From JAICUY01 sp038250515 (GTDB taxonomy: Bacteria > Chloroflexota > Limnocylindria > QHBO01), in the NCBI GenBank assembly GCA_038250515.1, contig JBBSCG010000023.1, positions 1 through 29,441 on the forward strand: a DNA stretch of 29,441 nt, read 5' to 3'. A program made the position numbers and the translations under genes. The notes below the pieces were generated by a model, which ran no database searches, was not told where the DNA came from, and was given only the letters and a program-made list of their open reading frames with translations. Positions 24,262 to 29,441 of this stretch are shown here, piece by piece. Position 1 is the first letter of the stretch; every line of letters begins with the position of its first letter.

Positions 24262-26765
24262 GAGACCCTCATCGACGCCGTGGCACCGACGAGCACTGAG
24301 CGCAAATGGGGGTCGTCGCCCTGGCACGACAGCGCCTCGAGCTGCGCTGCTCGAGCGCGCGCATCAGCAGGCGCGCCGGTACCTGTGGGCCGCGAGATGA
24401 GCAGGAACGGCTCGCCCGTCTCGAGCGGCTCCTCATCGGGCCCGAACAGCGATTCCTCCAGCTTCTCGCCGGGACGCAGCCCGGTGAAGACGATCTGGAT
24501 GTCCTTGGCGCCGGCGGGCGACGAGAGGCGGATGAGGTCCCGCGCCAGGTCCACGATGCGGATCGGCTGGCCCATATTAAGCACGTGGACATTGCCGGTG
24601 TTACCAATCGCGCCGGCATGCAGGATCAGGCGCACCGCCTCCGGAATGGTCATGAAGTAGCGTGTCATCTGCGCATCGGTCACGGTGACAGGTCCGCCGT
24701 CCGCGATCTGCTGGCGGAAGAGCTCCAGGACCGATCCCTGCGAGCCCATGACGTTGCCGAAGCGCACGATCACGAAACGGCCCACCGCTCCGCTGCCGAT
24801 CTCGCGCACGAGCTCCTCGCCCATCCGCTTGGTCGCGCCCATGACCGACGACGGGTCCACGGCCTTGTCGGTGCTGATGAAGATGAACGCTCGGCAGCCG
24901 GCTCGCGCTGCGGCTTCGGCCACGAGGCGCGTGCCGCGCACGTTGGTCCATACCGTGGAGGCGACGTTCGCCTCCGAGAGTGGCACGTGCTTCTGCGCCG
25001 CGGCATGGAAGATGACCTCTGGTGCCTCCCGCTCGAAGACGCGTCTCAGCGCTGCGTCGTCAGTGACGTCGCCGATGACCGGAGCAACCTCGATCGCCGT
25101 GAAGCGGCGGCGCAGCTCTTCGTCGATGTAGAAGAGAGGCGTCTCCGCCCGCTCGAAGAGCACCAGCCGCCTGGCGCCCAGCGCGGCGACCTGGCGGCAC
25201 AGCTCTGCGCCGATGCTGCCGCCGGCGCCCGTGACCAGGACCGTTCGGCCGCCGACCAGGGTGCGCATCGGCTTATCCGAGATGGCGATGGGCTCTCGCC
25301 GCAGAAGGTCCTCGACGCGCACGGCGCGAATGCGGTTGACGCTGACGGAGTCGTCCAGGAGCTCGTTCACGGCGGGCAGTGTGCGGACGGGCACTTCAGC
25401 CGCTTCGCACAGTGCGACGATCCGCCGTAGCCGATCGCCGCCGATGCGCGACAGGGCCACGATCACCTCGCTCACCTCGCGCTCTGCCACGACGCGGGGC
25501 AGATCTGCGCCGGTGCCTGCGACCTGGACGCCGTAGATACTCTGGCCGCGCTTGGCGGGATTGTCGTCCAGGAAAGCCACCGGCTCCAGGCGCAGCGCGC
25601 GGTTGCGGCGCATCTCGCGCACGAGCATGGCGCCGGCCTCGCCCGCGCCATAGATGAGCACCGGTCGCGGCGGGCCGGCGGGCTGTGCGGCACCCCCCTC
25701 ATCAAAGCCTTCCTGCCGAACCCGGGCTGCGAAGCGTATACCGCCCAGCACCAGGATCGAGATGAGCAGCTCGATGACGATCGCGCTGCGCGGAAAGCCC
25801 GGGGTGCCTGGGAAGGACCACGGCTGGCCGACCAGGAAGATCGCCAAGGCCATGACCAGGGATCCGGCGGCGAGCGACGAAACCACCAGCGCCACGTCTG
25901 AGACGGTCGGGTAGCGCCACACCCGCAGGTAGGCGCCGGCAAGCAGGAAGCCAGCGGGCCGCACCACGGCGGCCAGCGGCACGAAGATCCAGTACGTCGC
26001 GATTGCCGCGAACAGGTTGTCGCGGTCAATCCGCAGCCCGACTGCCAGCGCCGCGGTAATCGCCGCGAGCGTCGCGTCGAGCAGGATGGGCCCAAGTCGC
26101 GCGCTCGCGAGTCGCTCGCCCAGCGTGTATCGGCGACGCGGCCGATTGGACCGACGCTCCGTTGGCGCGAAGATGCCGGCGACCGTCTTCCAGAGGATGG
26201 CTATGTCACGGCTGAGTGCGTAATGGCGGACGTAGTCAAGATCGACGGCGAGCTTGGCGTGCATCAGGTCGCGCTCGTACACCTCGCCGGGGTCGCCGAC
26301 CAGCAGCAGCTCCTCGTCGATGTAGGCTACCTGGGTTGGTCCGGTGATCCCGGGGCGCAGCCGCAGCACCTCGCGCTCCTCGTGTGACCACTGCGCGACG
26401 TAGTTCGACGACTCTGGGCGGGGGCCGACAAGCGACATCTGCGCGGCCAGCACGTTGATGAGCTGCGGCAGCTCGTCCAGCTTGGTGGGGCGAAGCACCG
26501 CGCCGACACGCGTGACCCTGAAGTCAAACGAGCCGGTCACAGCCGGGCCGACCCGATCCGCTCCGCTGGCCATGGAGCGGAACTTCCACATCGTGAACTC
26601 GCGCCCGTTCCGGCCGACGCGCCTCGCGCCGTAGATGATCGGTCCGGAGGAGTCGAGCGCCACGGCCAGCGCCACGAGTGCCATGACCGGCAGCAGGATC
26701 GCCAGCGCGATAGCGCCCAGGACGACGTCGAGGGCGCGCTTGATGACGGCCTGCCACGCGCTCAT
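24258..26765 (-). CDS. Fusion of a phosphoglycosyltransferase and a FlaA1/PglF/CapD-type NDP-sugar 4,6-dehydratase
   Basis: An 835-residue protein. Residues 1-200 are a bacterial sugar transferase domain (PF02397, WbaP/PglC class): a hydrophobic re-entrant helix (VVLGAIALAILLPVMALVAL), MWKFRSM, the catalytic Asp-Glu dyad D97/E98 in KLDELPQL, and SLVGPRPE. Then come about four membrane helices (220-345), a CoA_binding_3-like Rossmann domain (LIYGAGEAGAM near 370) and the dehydratase with TGAGGSIG at 512-519, STDKAV at 631-636 and MGATKR with Met at 642 in place of the usual catalytic Tyr, as in FlaA1/PglF/CapD. Together they make a 4-keto-6-deoxy sugar nucleotide and transfer a derived sugar phosphate to undecaprenyl phosphate. 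ATG 26765 has AGAGG upstream; the frame extends ten codons further. No part looks degraded. Confidence 0.9.
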   Translation of the reverse strand: MSAWQAVIKRALDVVLGAIALAILLPVMALVALAVALDSSGPIIYGARRVGRNGREFTMWKFRSMASGADRVGPAVTGSFDFRVTRVGAVLRPTKLDELPQLINVLAAQMSLVGPRPESSNYVAQWSHEEREVLRLRPGITGPTQVAYIDEELLLVGDPGEVYERDLMHAKLAVDLDYVRHYALSRDIAILWKTVAGIFAPTERRSNRPRRRYTLGERLASARLGPILLDATLAAITAALAVGLRIDRDNLFAAIATYWIFVPLAAVVRPAGFLLAGAYLRVWRYPTVSDVALVVSSLAAGSLVMALAIFLVGQPWSFPGTPGFPRSAIVIELLISILVLGGIRFAARVRQEGFDEGGAAQPAGPPRPVLIYGAGEAGAMLVREMRRNRALRLEPVAFLDDNPAKRGQSIYGVQVAGTGADLPRVVAEREVSEVIVALSRIGGDRLRRIVALCEAAEVPVRTLPAVNELLDDSVSVNRIRAVRVEDLLRREPIAISDKPMRTLVGGRTVLVTGAGGSIGAELCRQVAALGARRLVLFERAETPLFYIDEELRRRFTAIEVAPVIGDVTDDAALRRVFEREAPEVIFHAAAQKHVPLSEANVASTVWTNVRGTRLVAEAAARAGCRAFIFISTDKAVDPSSVMGATKRMGEELVREIGSGAVGRFVIVRFGNVMGSQGSVLELFRQQIADGGPVTVTDAQMTRYFMTIPEAVRLILHAGAIGNTGNVHVLNMGQPIRIVDLARDLIRLSSPAGAKDIQIVFTGLRPGEKLEESLFGPDEEPLETGEPFLLISRPTGTGAPADARARAAQLEALSCQGDDPHLRSVLVGATASMRVS

Positions 26766-26835
26766 GGTGCGCACCTCTTCGGTTCGACGCAGCATTGCTC
26801 GGCCACCGGCTCCTCGGGGCTGGGATGTTCGCCGC

Positions 26836-26872
26836 AGGCTAGGGACGATCGGTGCCGACGGTCAACAGTACT
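26836..26872 (-). promoter_or_regulatory. Probable promoter of the fusion glycan enzyme
   Basis: On the minus strand TTGACC (26865-26860), an 18-base spacer and TAGCCT (26841-26836) make a plausible sigma-70-type promoter, with a leader of about 65 bases to ATG 26765. AGTACT (26867-26872) abuts the -35, forming AGTACTGTTGACC, identical over 13 bases to the region upstream of the sensor kinase at 15284-15272. Confidence 0.5.
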
Positions 26873-26906
26873 ACCGTCGCTCCTCCGTTTGGCCGTGGCC
26901 GTCGCG

Positions 26907-27002
26907 GCCGTTTCAGCCGGTGAACGTATCGGACATCCGGACAGGCGGTGGGGCCGATTGCGGGCCCGCGCATCGGCCCGTGCGCGATTCGTGCGTGTGG
27001 CT
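26907..27002. repeat. Imperfect palindrome, hairpin repeat copy A1
   Basis: A GCCGTTTCAGC, GGTGAACGTATCGGA and GGACAGGCG sequence followed by GCATCGGCC. Much of it recurs at 28825-28922. The left arm CAGCCGGTGAACGTATCGG and right arm ending GCGTGTGGCTG pair imperfectly into a long hairpin. It lies between the fusion enzyme's promoter and the next copy. Confidence 0.6.
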
Positions 27003-27068
27003 GACCGATGGATCGGACAGATGCAGCGCGGAAGTGCCCTCGTGTGAACAATGACCGATGCATCGGCC
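27003..27068. repeat. 66-bp imperfect palindrome, hairpin repeat copy A2
   Basis: The unit begins GACCGATGGATCGGAC and ends GACCGATGCATCGGCC, the latter holding the perfect 12-base palindrome CCGATGCATCGG. The whole 66 bases fold back on themselves. By eye about 56 of 66 bases match copy B at 28020-28085. It ends 26 bases before the stop codon of the HicA-like toxin gene. Confidence 0.8.
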
Positions 27069-27093
27069 TCGGCCACGGCCGCCGGCGGCGAGT

Positions 27094-27504
27094 TCAGTCG
27101 CGCGGCCGGCTGCGGAGAGCGTTGACCATCCGAAGGGCATCTTCGACAGACAAGGCTTGGATCTCGCTCGGCGTGAGATGCAGCTCGATCACAAGCACCC
27201 GCACCACCCAGGCGGCGTGTTGCGGCGGCGGTTCCTCCACCTCACTCGGTCGGGCGGCGGGCCTCCCCGCCCGAATCGCCTCCCAGAAGTCGTCCTCGCC
27301 GACCTTGAGCTGGTTGCGAAGGATTGCCCTGAACCGGCCCGGGCTCATGCCTTTGCTGCCGGCGCGCGAGATGTGGGTCCGCAACAACTCGCCGTTCGGC
27401 AGTAGCTTCTCGTAGAAGTCGTGACCCGTTTTCCGACCCGCGATCCACAGGTCAGCTGCCAGGAATGCCTCGACGTCCTGCCAGGTTACGGACTTCTTCC
27501 CCAC
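27094..27504 (-). CDS. HicA-like toxin with a C-terminal extension
   Basis: A 136-residue protein starting at GTG 27504, two bases after the antitoxin stop. Residues 6-80 match the HicA mRNA-interferase fold: TWQDVEAFLAADLWIAGRKT, then H28 in GHDFYEK (the HicA catalytic His position), a beta hairpin PNGELLRTHISR, and KGMSPGRFRAILRNQL where HicA has K-x-x-P-G-T-x-x-x-I-L-R-Q-x-G-L. HicA proteins are usually 60-80 residues; here a further ~55 residues follow, with a Pro-rich linker (SEVEEPPPQH) and a helical segment (LTPSEIQALSVEDALRMVNA). The pairing with a HicB-domain antitoxin gives independent support. A much longer reading frame exists but overlaps the antitoxin gene. The toxin call rests on motif and context and is not proven. 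Confidence 0.72.
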   Translation of the reverse strand: MGKKSVTWQDVEAFLAADLWIAGRKTGHDFYEKLLPNGELLRTHISRAGSKGMSPGRFRAILRNQLKVGEDDFWEAIRAGRPAARPSEVEEPPPQHAAWVVRVLVIELHLTPSEIQALSVEDALRMVNALRSRPRD

Positions 27505-27506
27505 GC

Positions 27507-27968
27507 TTACCGATCCGCCGGCACGGCTTCCGGTGTCTCGGAGGCATCGGACAGCAGCACATCTGCCTGCTGCTCCGGCGGAGTCAGCGCAAATCGAAGG
27601 ACGCCGAGGGCGTGCGCGCGCCGATTGGTCTGCAGATAAAAGTCGATGCGTTGCAGGTAGTCGGTGACATACAGTCGCGCCTCTTCCAGCAGGTCGTTCA
27701 CGGCCTCTTCGAGCGACGCACCGACGCCGTCCAGCCCCCATGAAGGCACGGACACCACGAATTCTCCCCCCTCGACGGAAGCCGTTGTCTTGATCGACTC
27801 GTGCTCCAGCATCGCCAGCAGATCGCCTGGATTCACCAGGAGCGCCTCCTCCTTGCCTCCGTGGCGCTGGATGAGTCGTGGCAGGTGCTCGTGAACCACC
27901 GATGTCATCAGCTCGGAAAGTCGGGCCTTGGCAGGCGAGAATTCGACGGCGGGGATCATCTCGGTCAT
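27507..27968 (-). CDS. Hybrid antitoxin: Phd-like N-terminus, HicB-like C-terminus
   Basis: A 153-residue protein. Residues 1-55 (EFSPAKARLSELMTSVVHEH, then GGKEEALLVNPGDLLAMLE) have the layout of a Phd/YefM-type DNA-binding antitoxin fold. Residues 58-107 (TTASVEGGEFVVSVPSWGLD, GVGASLEEAVNDLLEEARLY) match the partial RNase-H fold of HicB that neutralises HicA. HicB proteins normally bind DNA with a C-terminal helix-turn-helix or ribbon-helix-helix; here that role seems moved to a Phd-like head. The last 45 residues are likely disordered. ATG 27968 follows a very good promoter with almost no leader. Antitoxin-first order and two-base spacing to the toxin fit type II modules. Confidence 0.75.
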   Translation of the reverse strand: MTEMIPAVEFSPAKARLSELMTSVVHEHLPRLIQRHGGKEEALLVNPGDLLAMLEHESIKTTASVEGGEFVVSVPSWGLDGVGASLEEAVNDLLEEARLYVTDYLQRIDFYLQTNRRAHALGVLRFALTPPEQQADVLLSDASETPEAVPADR

Positions 27969-27977
27969 GGCGTTGCT

Positions 27978-28006
27978 ATTCTGTCCTAATAGGTCAACGT
28001 AGTCAA
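27978..28006 (-). promoter_or_regulatory. Promoter and operator of the hybrid toxin-antitoxin module
   Basis: On the minus strand TTGACT (28006-28001), a 17-base spacer and CAGAAT (27983-27978) make a good promoter. Transcription would start about three bases before ATG 27968, so the antitoxin mRNA is leaderless or nearly so. A 15-base near-perfect inverted repeat (TGTCCTA-A-TAGGTCA, 27982-27996) covers the -10 edge and the spacer: a typical autorepressor site for a toxin-antitoxin complex. Confidence 0.7.
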
Positions 28007-28019
28007 TACGCGCTACGGT

Positions 28020-28085
28020 GACCGCTGTATCGGACATCTGCAGCGCGGAAGCGCCCCCGCGTGAAACATGACCGATGTATCGGCC
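28020..28085. repeat. 66-bp imperfect palindrome, hairpin repeat copy B
   Basis: The unit begins GACCGCTGTATCGGAC and ends GACCGATGTATCGGCC, with GCAGCGCGGAAG in the middle. It is collinear with copy A2 with no gaps (about ten mismatches by eye). It fills the space between the promoter of the hybrid module and the vapC stop, which lies only five bases away. Confidence 0.8.
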
Positions 28086-28089
28086 GCGC

Positions 28090-28518
28090 TCAGTCGGCGA
28101 GCGGGTTGCGCCAGCGGATTTCGGAGAATCGCGCAAAGTCGGAATCCGCGGAGCACACCTCCAGGCCGTGCTGGATGGCGAGCGCGGCGAGATGGGCGTC
28201 CGGCACGAGTTTCGCGGCCAGGTTGTACTTCCGCAGCAGGCCGCCGAGCACGTCGGCGTGGCGCTCCGTTGGCACGGGCGTCCAAACAGCCGGTGCCGCC
28301 AGCCAGTCCTCGACGTGTGCCCAGGCCGCGGCCGCTGCCAGCCAATGCTCCGAAACACGCGGATTGGTGCTGATCCGCACAAACCCGATCAGCGACTCCC
28401 ACGGAATGCCGACCGGGCGATCGCCGTTCAGCTGCGCGGTTAGCCATTCCGCCGCCCGCTGGTGGTCGATCGACGTGGCGTCGGCGGCATACAGCAGCAG
28501 GTTGGCATCGATGAGCAT
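28090..28518 (-). CDS. vapC: VapC-type PIN-domain toxin
   Basis: A 142-residue PIN-domain ribonuclease, normal length for VapC. The four acidic metal-binding positions are visible: D4 in MLIDANLLLYA, E41 in WESLIGFVR, D107 in LVPDAHLAALA and D125 (or D127) in CSADSDFARF. VapC toxins cleave tRNA or rRNA when freed from their antitoxin. The start codon overlaps the vapB stop by one base (TGATG), which couples translation. Confidence 0.9.
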   Translation of the reverse strand: MLIDANLLLYAADATSIDHQRAAEWLTAQLNGDRPVGIPWESLIGFVRISTNPRVSEHWLAAAAAWAHVEDWLAAPAVWTPVPTERHADVLGGLLRKYNLAAKLVPDAHLAALAIQHGLEVCSADSDFARFSEIRWRNPLAD

Positions 28519-28748
28519 CAGCGATGCGCCGGTCCTTCGACGATCTCGAGGACCTCCTCGACGTTGGTGACGTCCATCTTCAGCCCGAGGTCGGCAGTCC
28601 TCTGGACGAACGCGGGACGCTCAGGTTTGACGGTGAGGCCGGCTCGCGCGAGGCGGTTGATCGCCTCACTCACGCCGACGTTCTGCTGACGCTGAAGCCG
28701 GCGGACGGCCGCAGCGATGTCTTCGGCAAGCGTGACGGTGGTTCTCAT
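28518..28748 (-). CDS. vapB: VapB-type ribbon-helix-helix antitoxin
   Basis: A 76-residue antitoxin. MRTTVTLAEDIAAAVRRLQR and NVGVSEAINRLARAGL form the beta strand and two helices of a ribbon-helix-helix DNA-binding head; the C-terminal part (MDVTNVEEVLEIVEG) should wrap around VapC. ATG 28748 lies six bases after a -10-like TATGCT, so the transcript is probably leaderless. A 16-base palindrome just upstream is the likely operator. Confidence 0.87.
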   Translation of the reverse strand: MRTTVTLAEDIAAAVRRLQRQQNVGVSEAINRLARAGLTVKPERPAFVQRTADLGLKMDVTNVEEVLEIVEGPAHR

Positions 28749-28754
28749 GTGGGC

Positions 28755-28774
28755 AGCATAGCATCATGATGCTA
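28755..28774 (-). promoter_or_regulatory. vapBC promoter with perfect 16-base palindromic operator
   Basis: TAGCATCATGATGCTA (28759-28774) is a perfect palindrome. On the minus strand a -10 TATGCT (28760-28755) overlaps its edge and places the transcription start at or next to ATG 28748. The -35 (CGGATA, about 28783-28778) is weak. A ribbon-helix-helix dimer pair binding here would cover the promoter. Confidence 0.72.
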
Positions 28775-28824
28775 GGTTATCCGCATCACAATGCGCCGGA
28801 CTTGGATGGGTTTGGATCTTTCCC

Positions 28825-28922
28825 GCCGTTTCAGCGGGTGAACGTATCGGAGATCGGGACAGGCGTTGGGCCGCCCGTCAGCCTCCGCATCGGCCTCTGC
28901 TTCTCCGCGTGTGTTCACCGGG
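28825..28922. repeat. Imperfect palindrome, hairpin repeat copy C1
   Basis: It shares GCCGTTTCAGC, GGTGAACGTATCGGA, GGACAGGCG and GCATCGGCC, in the same order, with copy A1. Left arm GGTGAAC (28838-28844) and right arm GTTCACC (28913-28919) are perfect inverted repeats at the base of a long imperfect hairpin. Confidence 0.65.
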
Positions 28923-28997
28923 TGGTACATCGGCGATCGGGAGGGGCATGAGCCCGCCGCCTGCCTCGCCGCTTGCCCGATACGTCCAGCCGGTGAA
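28914..28997. repeat. Imperfect palindrome, hairpin repeat copy C2
   Basis: TTCACCGG (28914-28921) and CCGGTGAA (28990-28997) are perfect 8-bp inverted repeats enclosing a second, weaker pairing of TACATCGGCGATCGGG with CCCGATACGTCC. It overlaps the right arm of C1, so the two hairpins cannot form together. Nothing else is visible up to the aminotransferase stop at 29046. Confidence 0.6.
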
Positions 28998-29045
28998 AAA
29001 GCCGCGCCCAGACCGATGTCTTGGGCCCTGGCCGCGGTCAGACCT

Positions 29046-29441
29046 TCACGGGATGGGGGCGGCGTCGAGGATCTCCAGCAGCGTCGTGGCGACGCGATCG
29101 ACCTGCGCCGAGGTCATGTCCGGCCAGATGGGCAGCGAGATGGAGCGCTCGTACAGCCACTCCGCGTTCGGGAAGTCGCCGGGCGCGTAGCCGTACGCCC
29201 GCTGATAGAGCGGATGCAGGTTCAGCGGGATGAAGTGGACCGATGCGCCGACGCCCGCCGACGCCAGCCGCTCGATGACGGCCGCGCGATCGAGCGTCAG
29301 CGCCTCGAGGTTCAGCCGGACGACGTAGAGGTGCCAGGCGTGCCGGTCGCCCTCGCGGCGTGGCGGCAGCTCGAGCAGGCCCGACGCGCCGAAGGCGGCG
29401 TCGTAGCGGGCGGCGATGGCGGCGCGCGCATCGGCCATCTC
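29046..29441 (-). CDS. DegT/DnrJ/EryC1/StrS-family sugar aminotransferase, C-terminal part
   Basis: The last ~131 codons of a PLP-dependent aminotransferase; the start lies beyond the right edge. Family signatures are SVHFIPLNLHPLYQRAYGYA, FPNAEWLYERSISLPIWPDM and the terminal helix VDRVATTLLEIL. These enzymes convert 4-keto (or 3-keto) sugar nucleotides into amino sugars. It is the natural next step after the dehydratase half of the fusion at 24258-26765, for example in UDP-bacillosamine-type synthesis. The catalytic Lys lies outside the window, so the exact substrate class cannot be judged. Confidence 0.88.
   Translation of the reverse strand, partial: EMADARAAIAARYDAAFGASGLLELPPRREGDRHAWHLYVVRLNLEALTLDRAAVIERLASAGVGASVHFIPLNLHPLYQRAYGYAPGDFPNAEWLYERSISLPIWPDMTSAQVDRVATTLLEILDAAPIP

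Noticed and set aside
24306..25430. Open frame on the plus strand opposite the dehydratase domain
   Set aside because: Antisense shadow of a gene with intact catalytic motifs; no recognisable protein features.
27003..28085. Integron attC sites
   Set aside because: The palindromes are the right size and follow gene modules, but the required GTTRRRY and RYYYAAC core sites are absent at their ends and no integrase is seen.
26907..28997. CRISPR array
   Set aside because: The repeats are palindromic, diverged, irregularly spaced, separated by genes, and have no uniform spacers or cas genes.

Overview
The window is a GC-rich bacterial chromosome segment with three parts: a Tad (Flp, type IVc) pilus locus, a block of membrane glycosyltransferases and glycan enzymes, and two toxin-antitoxin modules set among hairpin repeats. 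The gene set best fits a monoderm bacterium of the Chloroflexota, or less likely the Actinomycetota. The reasons are a Tad locus with no secretin (RcpA/CpaC), a TadZ/CpaE with an N-terminal receiver domain, many Wzy/GT-C/GT87-type membrane proteins, and several probable leaderless starts. No rRNA, tRNA or other phylogenetic marker is present, so this placement is an inference.

1-942: a small secreted or surface protein gene carries an in-frame stop and a frameshift, so it is called a pseudogene (117-690). A clear intrinsic terminator follows it.

943-15262, minus strand: the Tad region. In transcription order it holds a DegS-like sensor kinase and a NarL/DegU-like regulator; a ~420-base non-coding gap with a promoter; Flp pilin with its own terminator; CpaB/RcpC, TadZ, TadA, TadB and TadC; an OmpR-type regulator and a membrane histidine kinase coupled to tadC; then, after a 168-base gap, two TadE-type minor pilins, a 709-residue TadG-like protein and a DUF192 protein. 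The inner-membrane platform, motor, pilin and minor pilins are all present. No prepilin peptidase (TadV/CpaA) is seen.

15301-26765: surface-glycan block. It holds a GT-C-like mannosyltransferase-type protein, two paralogous multi-pass proteins facing each other, two divergent GT87/DUF2029 proteins, a Wzy/WaaL/PglL-type O-antigen ligase or polymerase with a TPR-like tail, and an 835-residue fusion of a phosphoglycosyltransferase (WbaP/PglC type) with a FlaA1/PglF/CapD-type 4,6-dehydratase. The C-terminal part of a DegT-family sugar aminotransferase lies at the right edge (29046-29441). Dehydratase, aminotransferase, phosphoglycosyltransferase and polymerase/ligase are the logical steps of an amino-dideoxy-sugar glycan pathway.

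26766-29045: between the aminotransferase and the fusion gene lie two toxin-antitoxin modules. One pairs a hybrid antitoxin (Phd-like N-terminus, HicB-like C-terminus) with an extended HicA-like toxin. The other is VapBC. They alternate with at least five large imperfect palindromes sharing a TATCGG core. Each module has a palindromic operator at its promoter and starts with little or no leader. This region looks like accessory DNA inserted into a glycan locus and is the most unusual part of the window.
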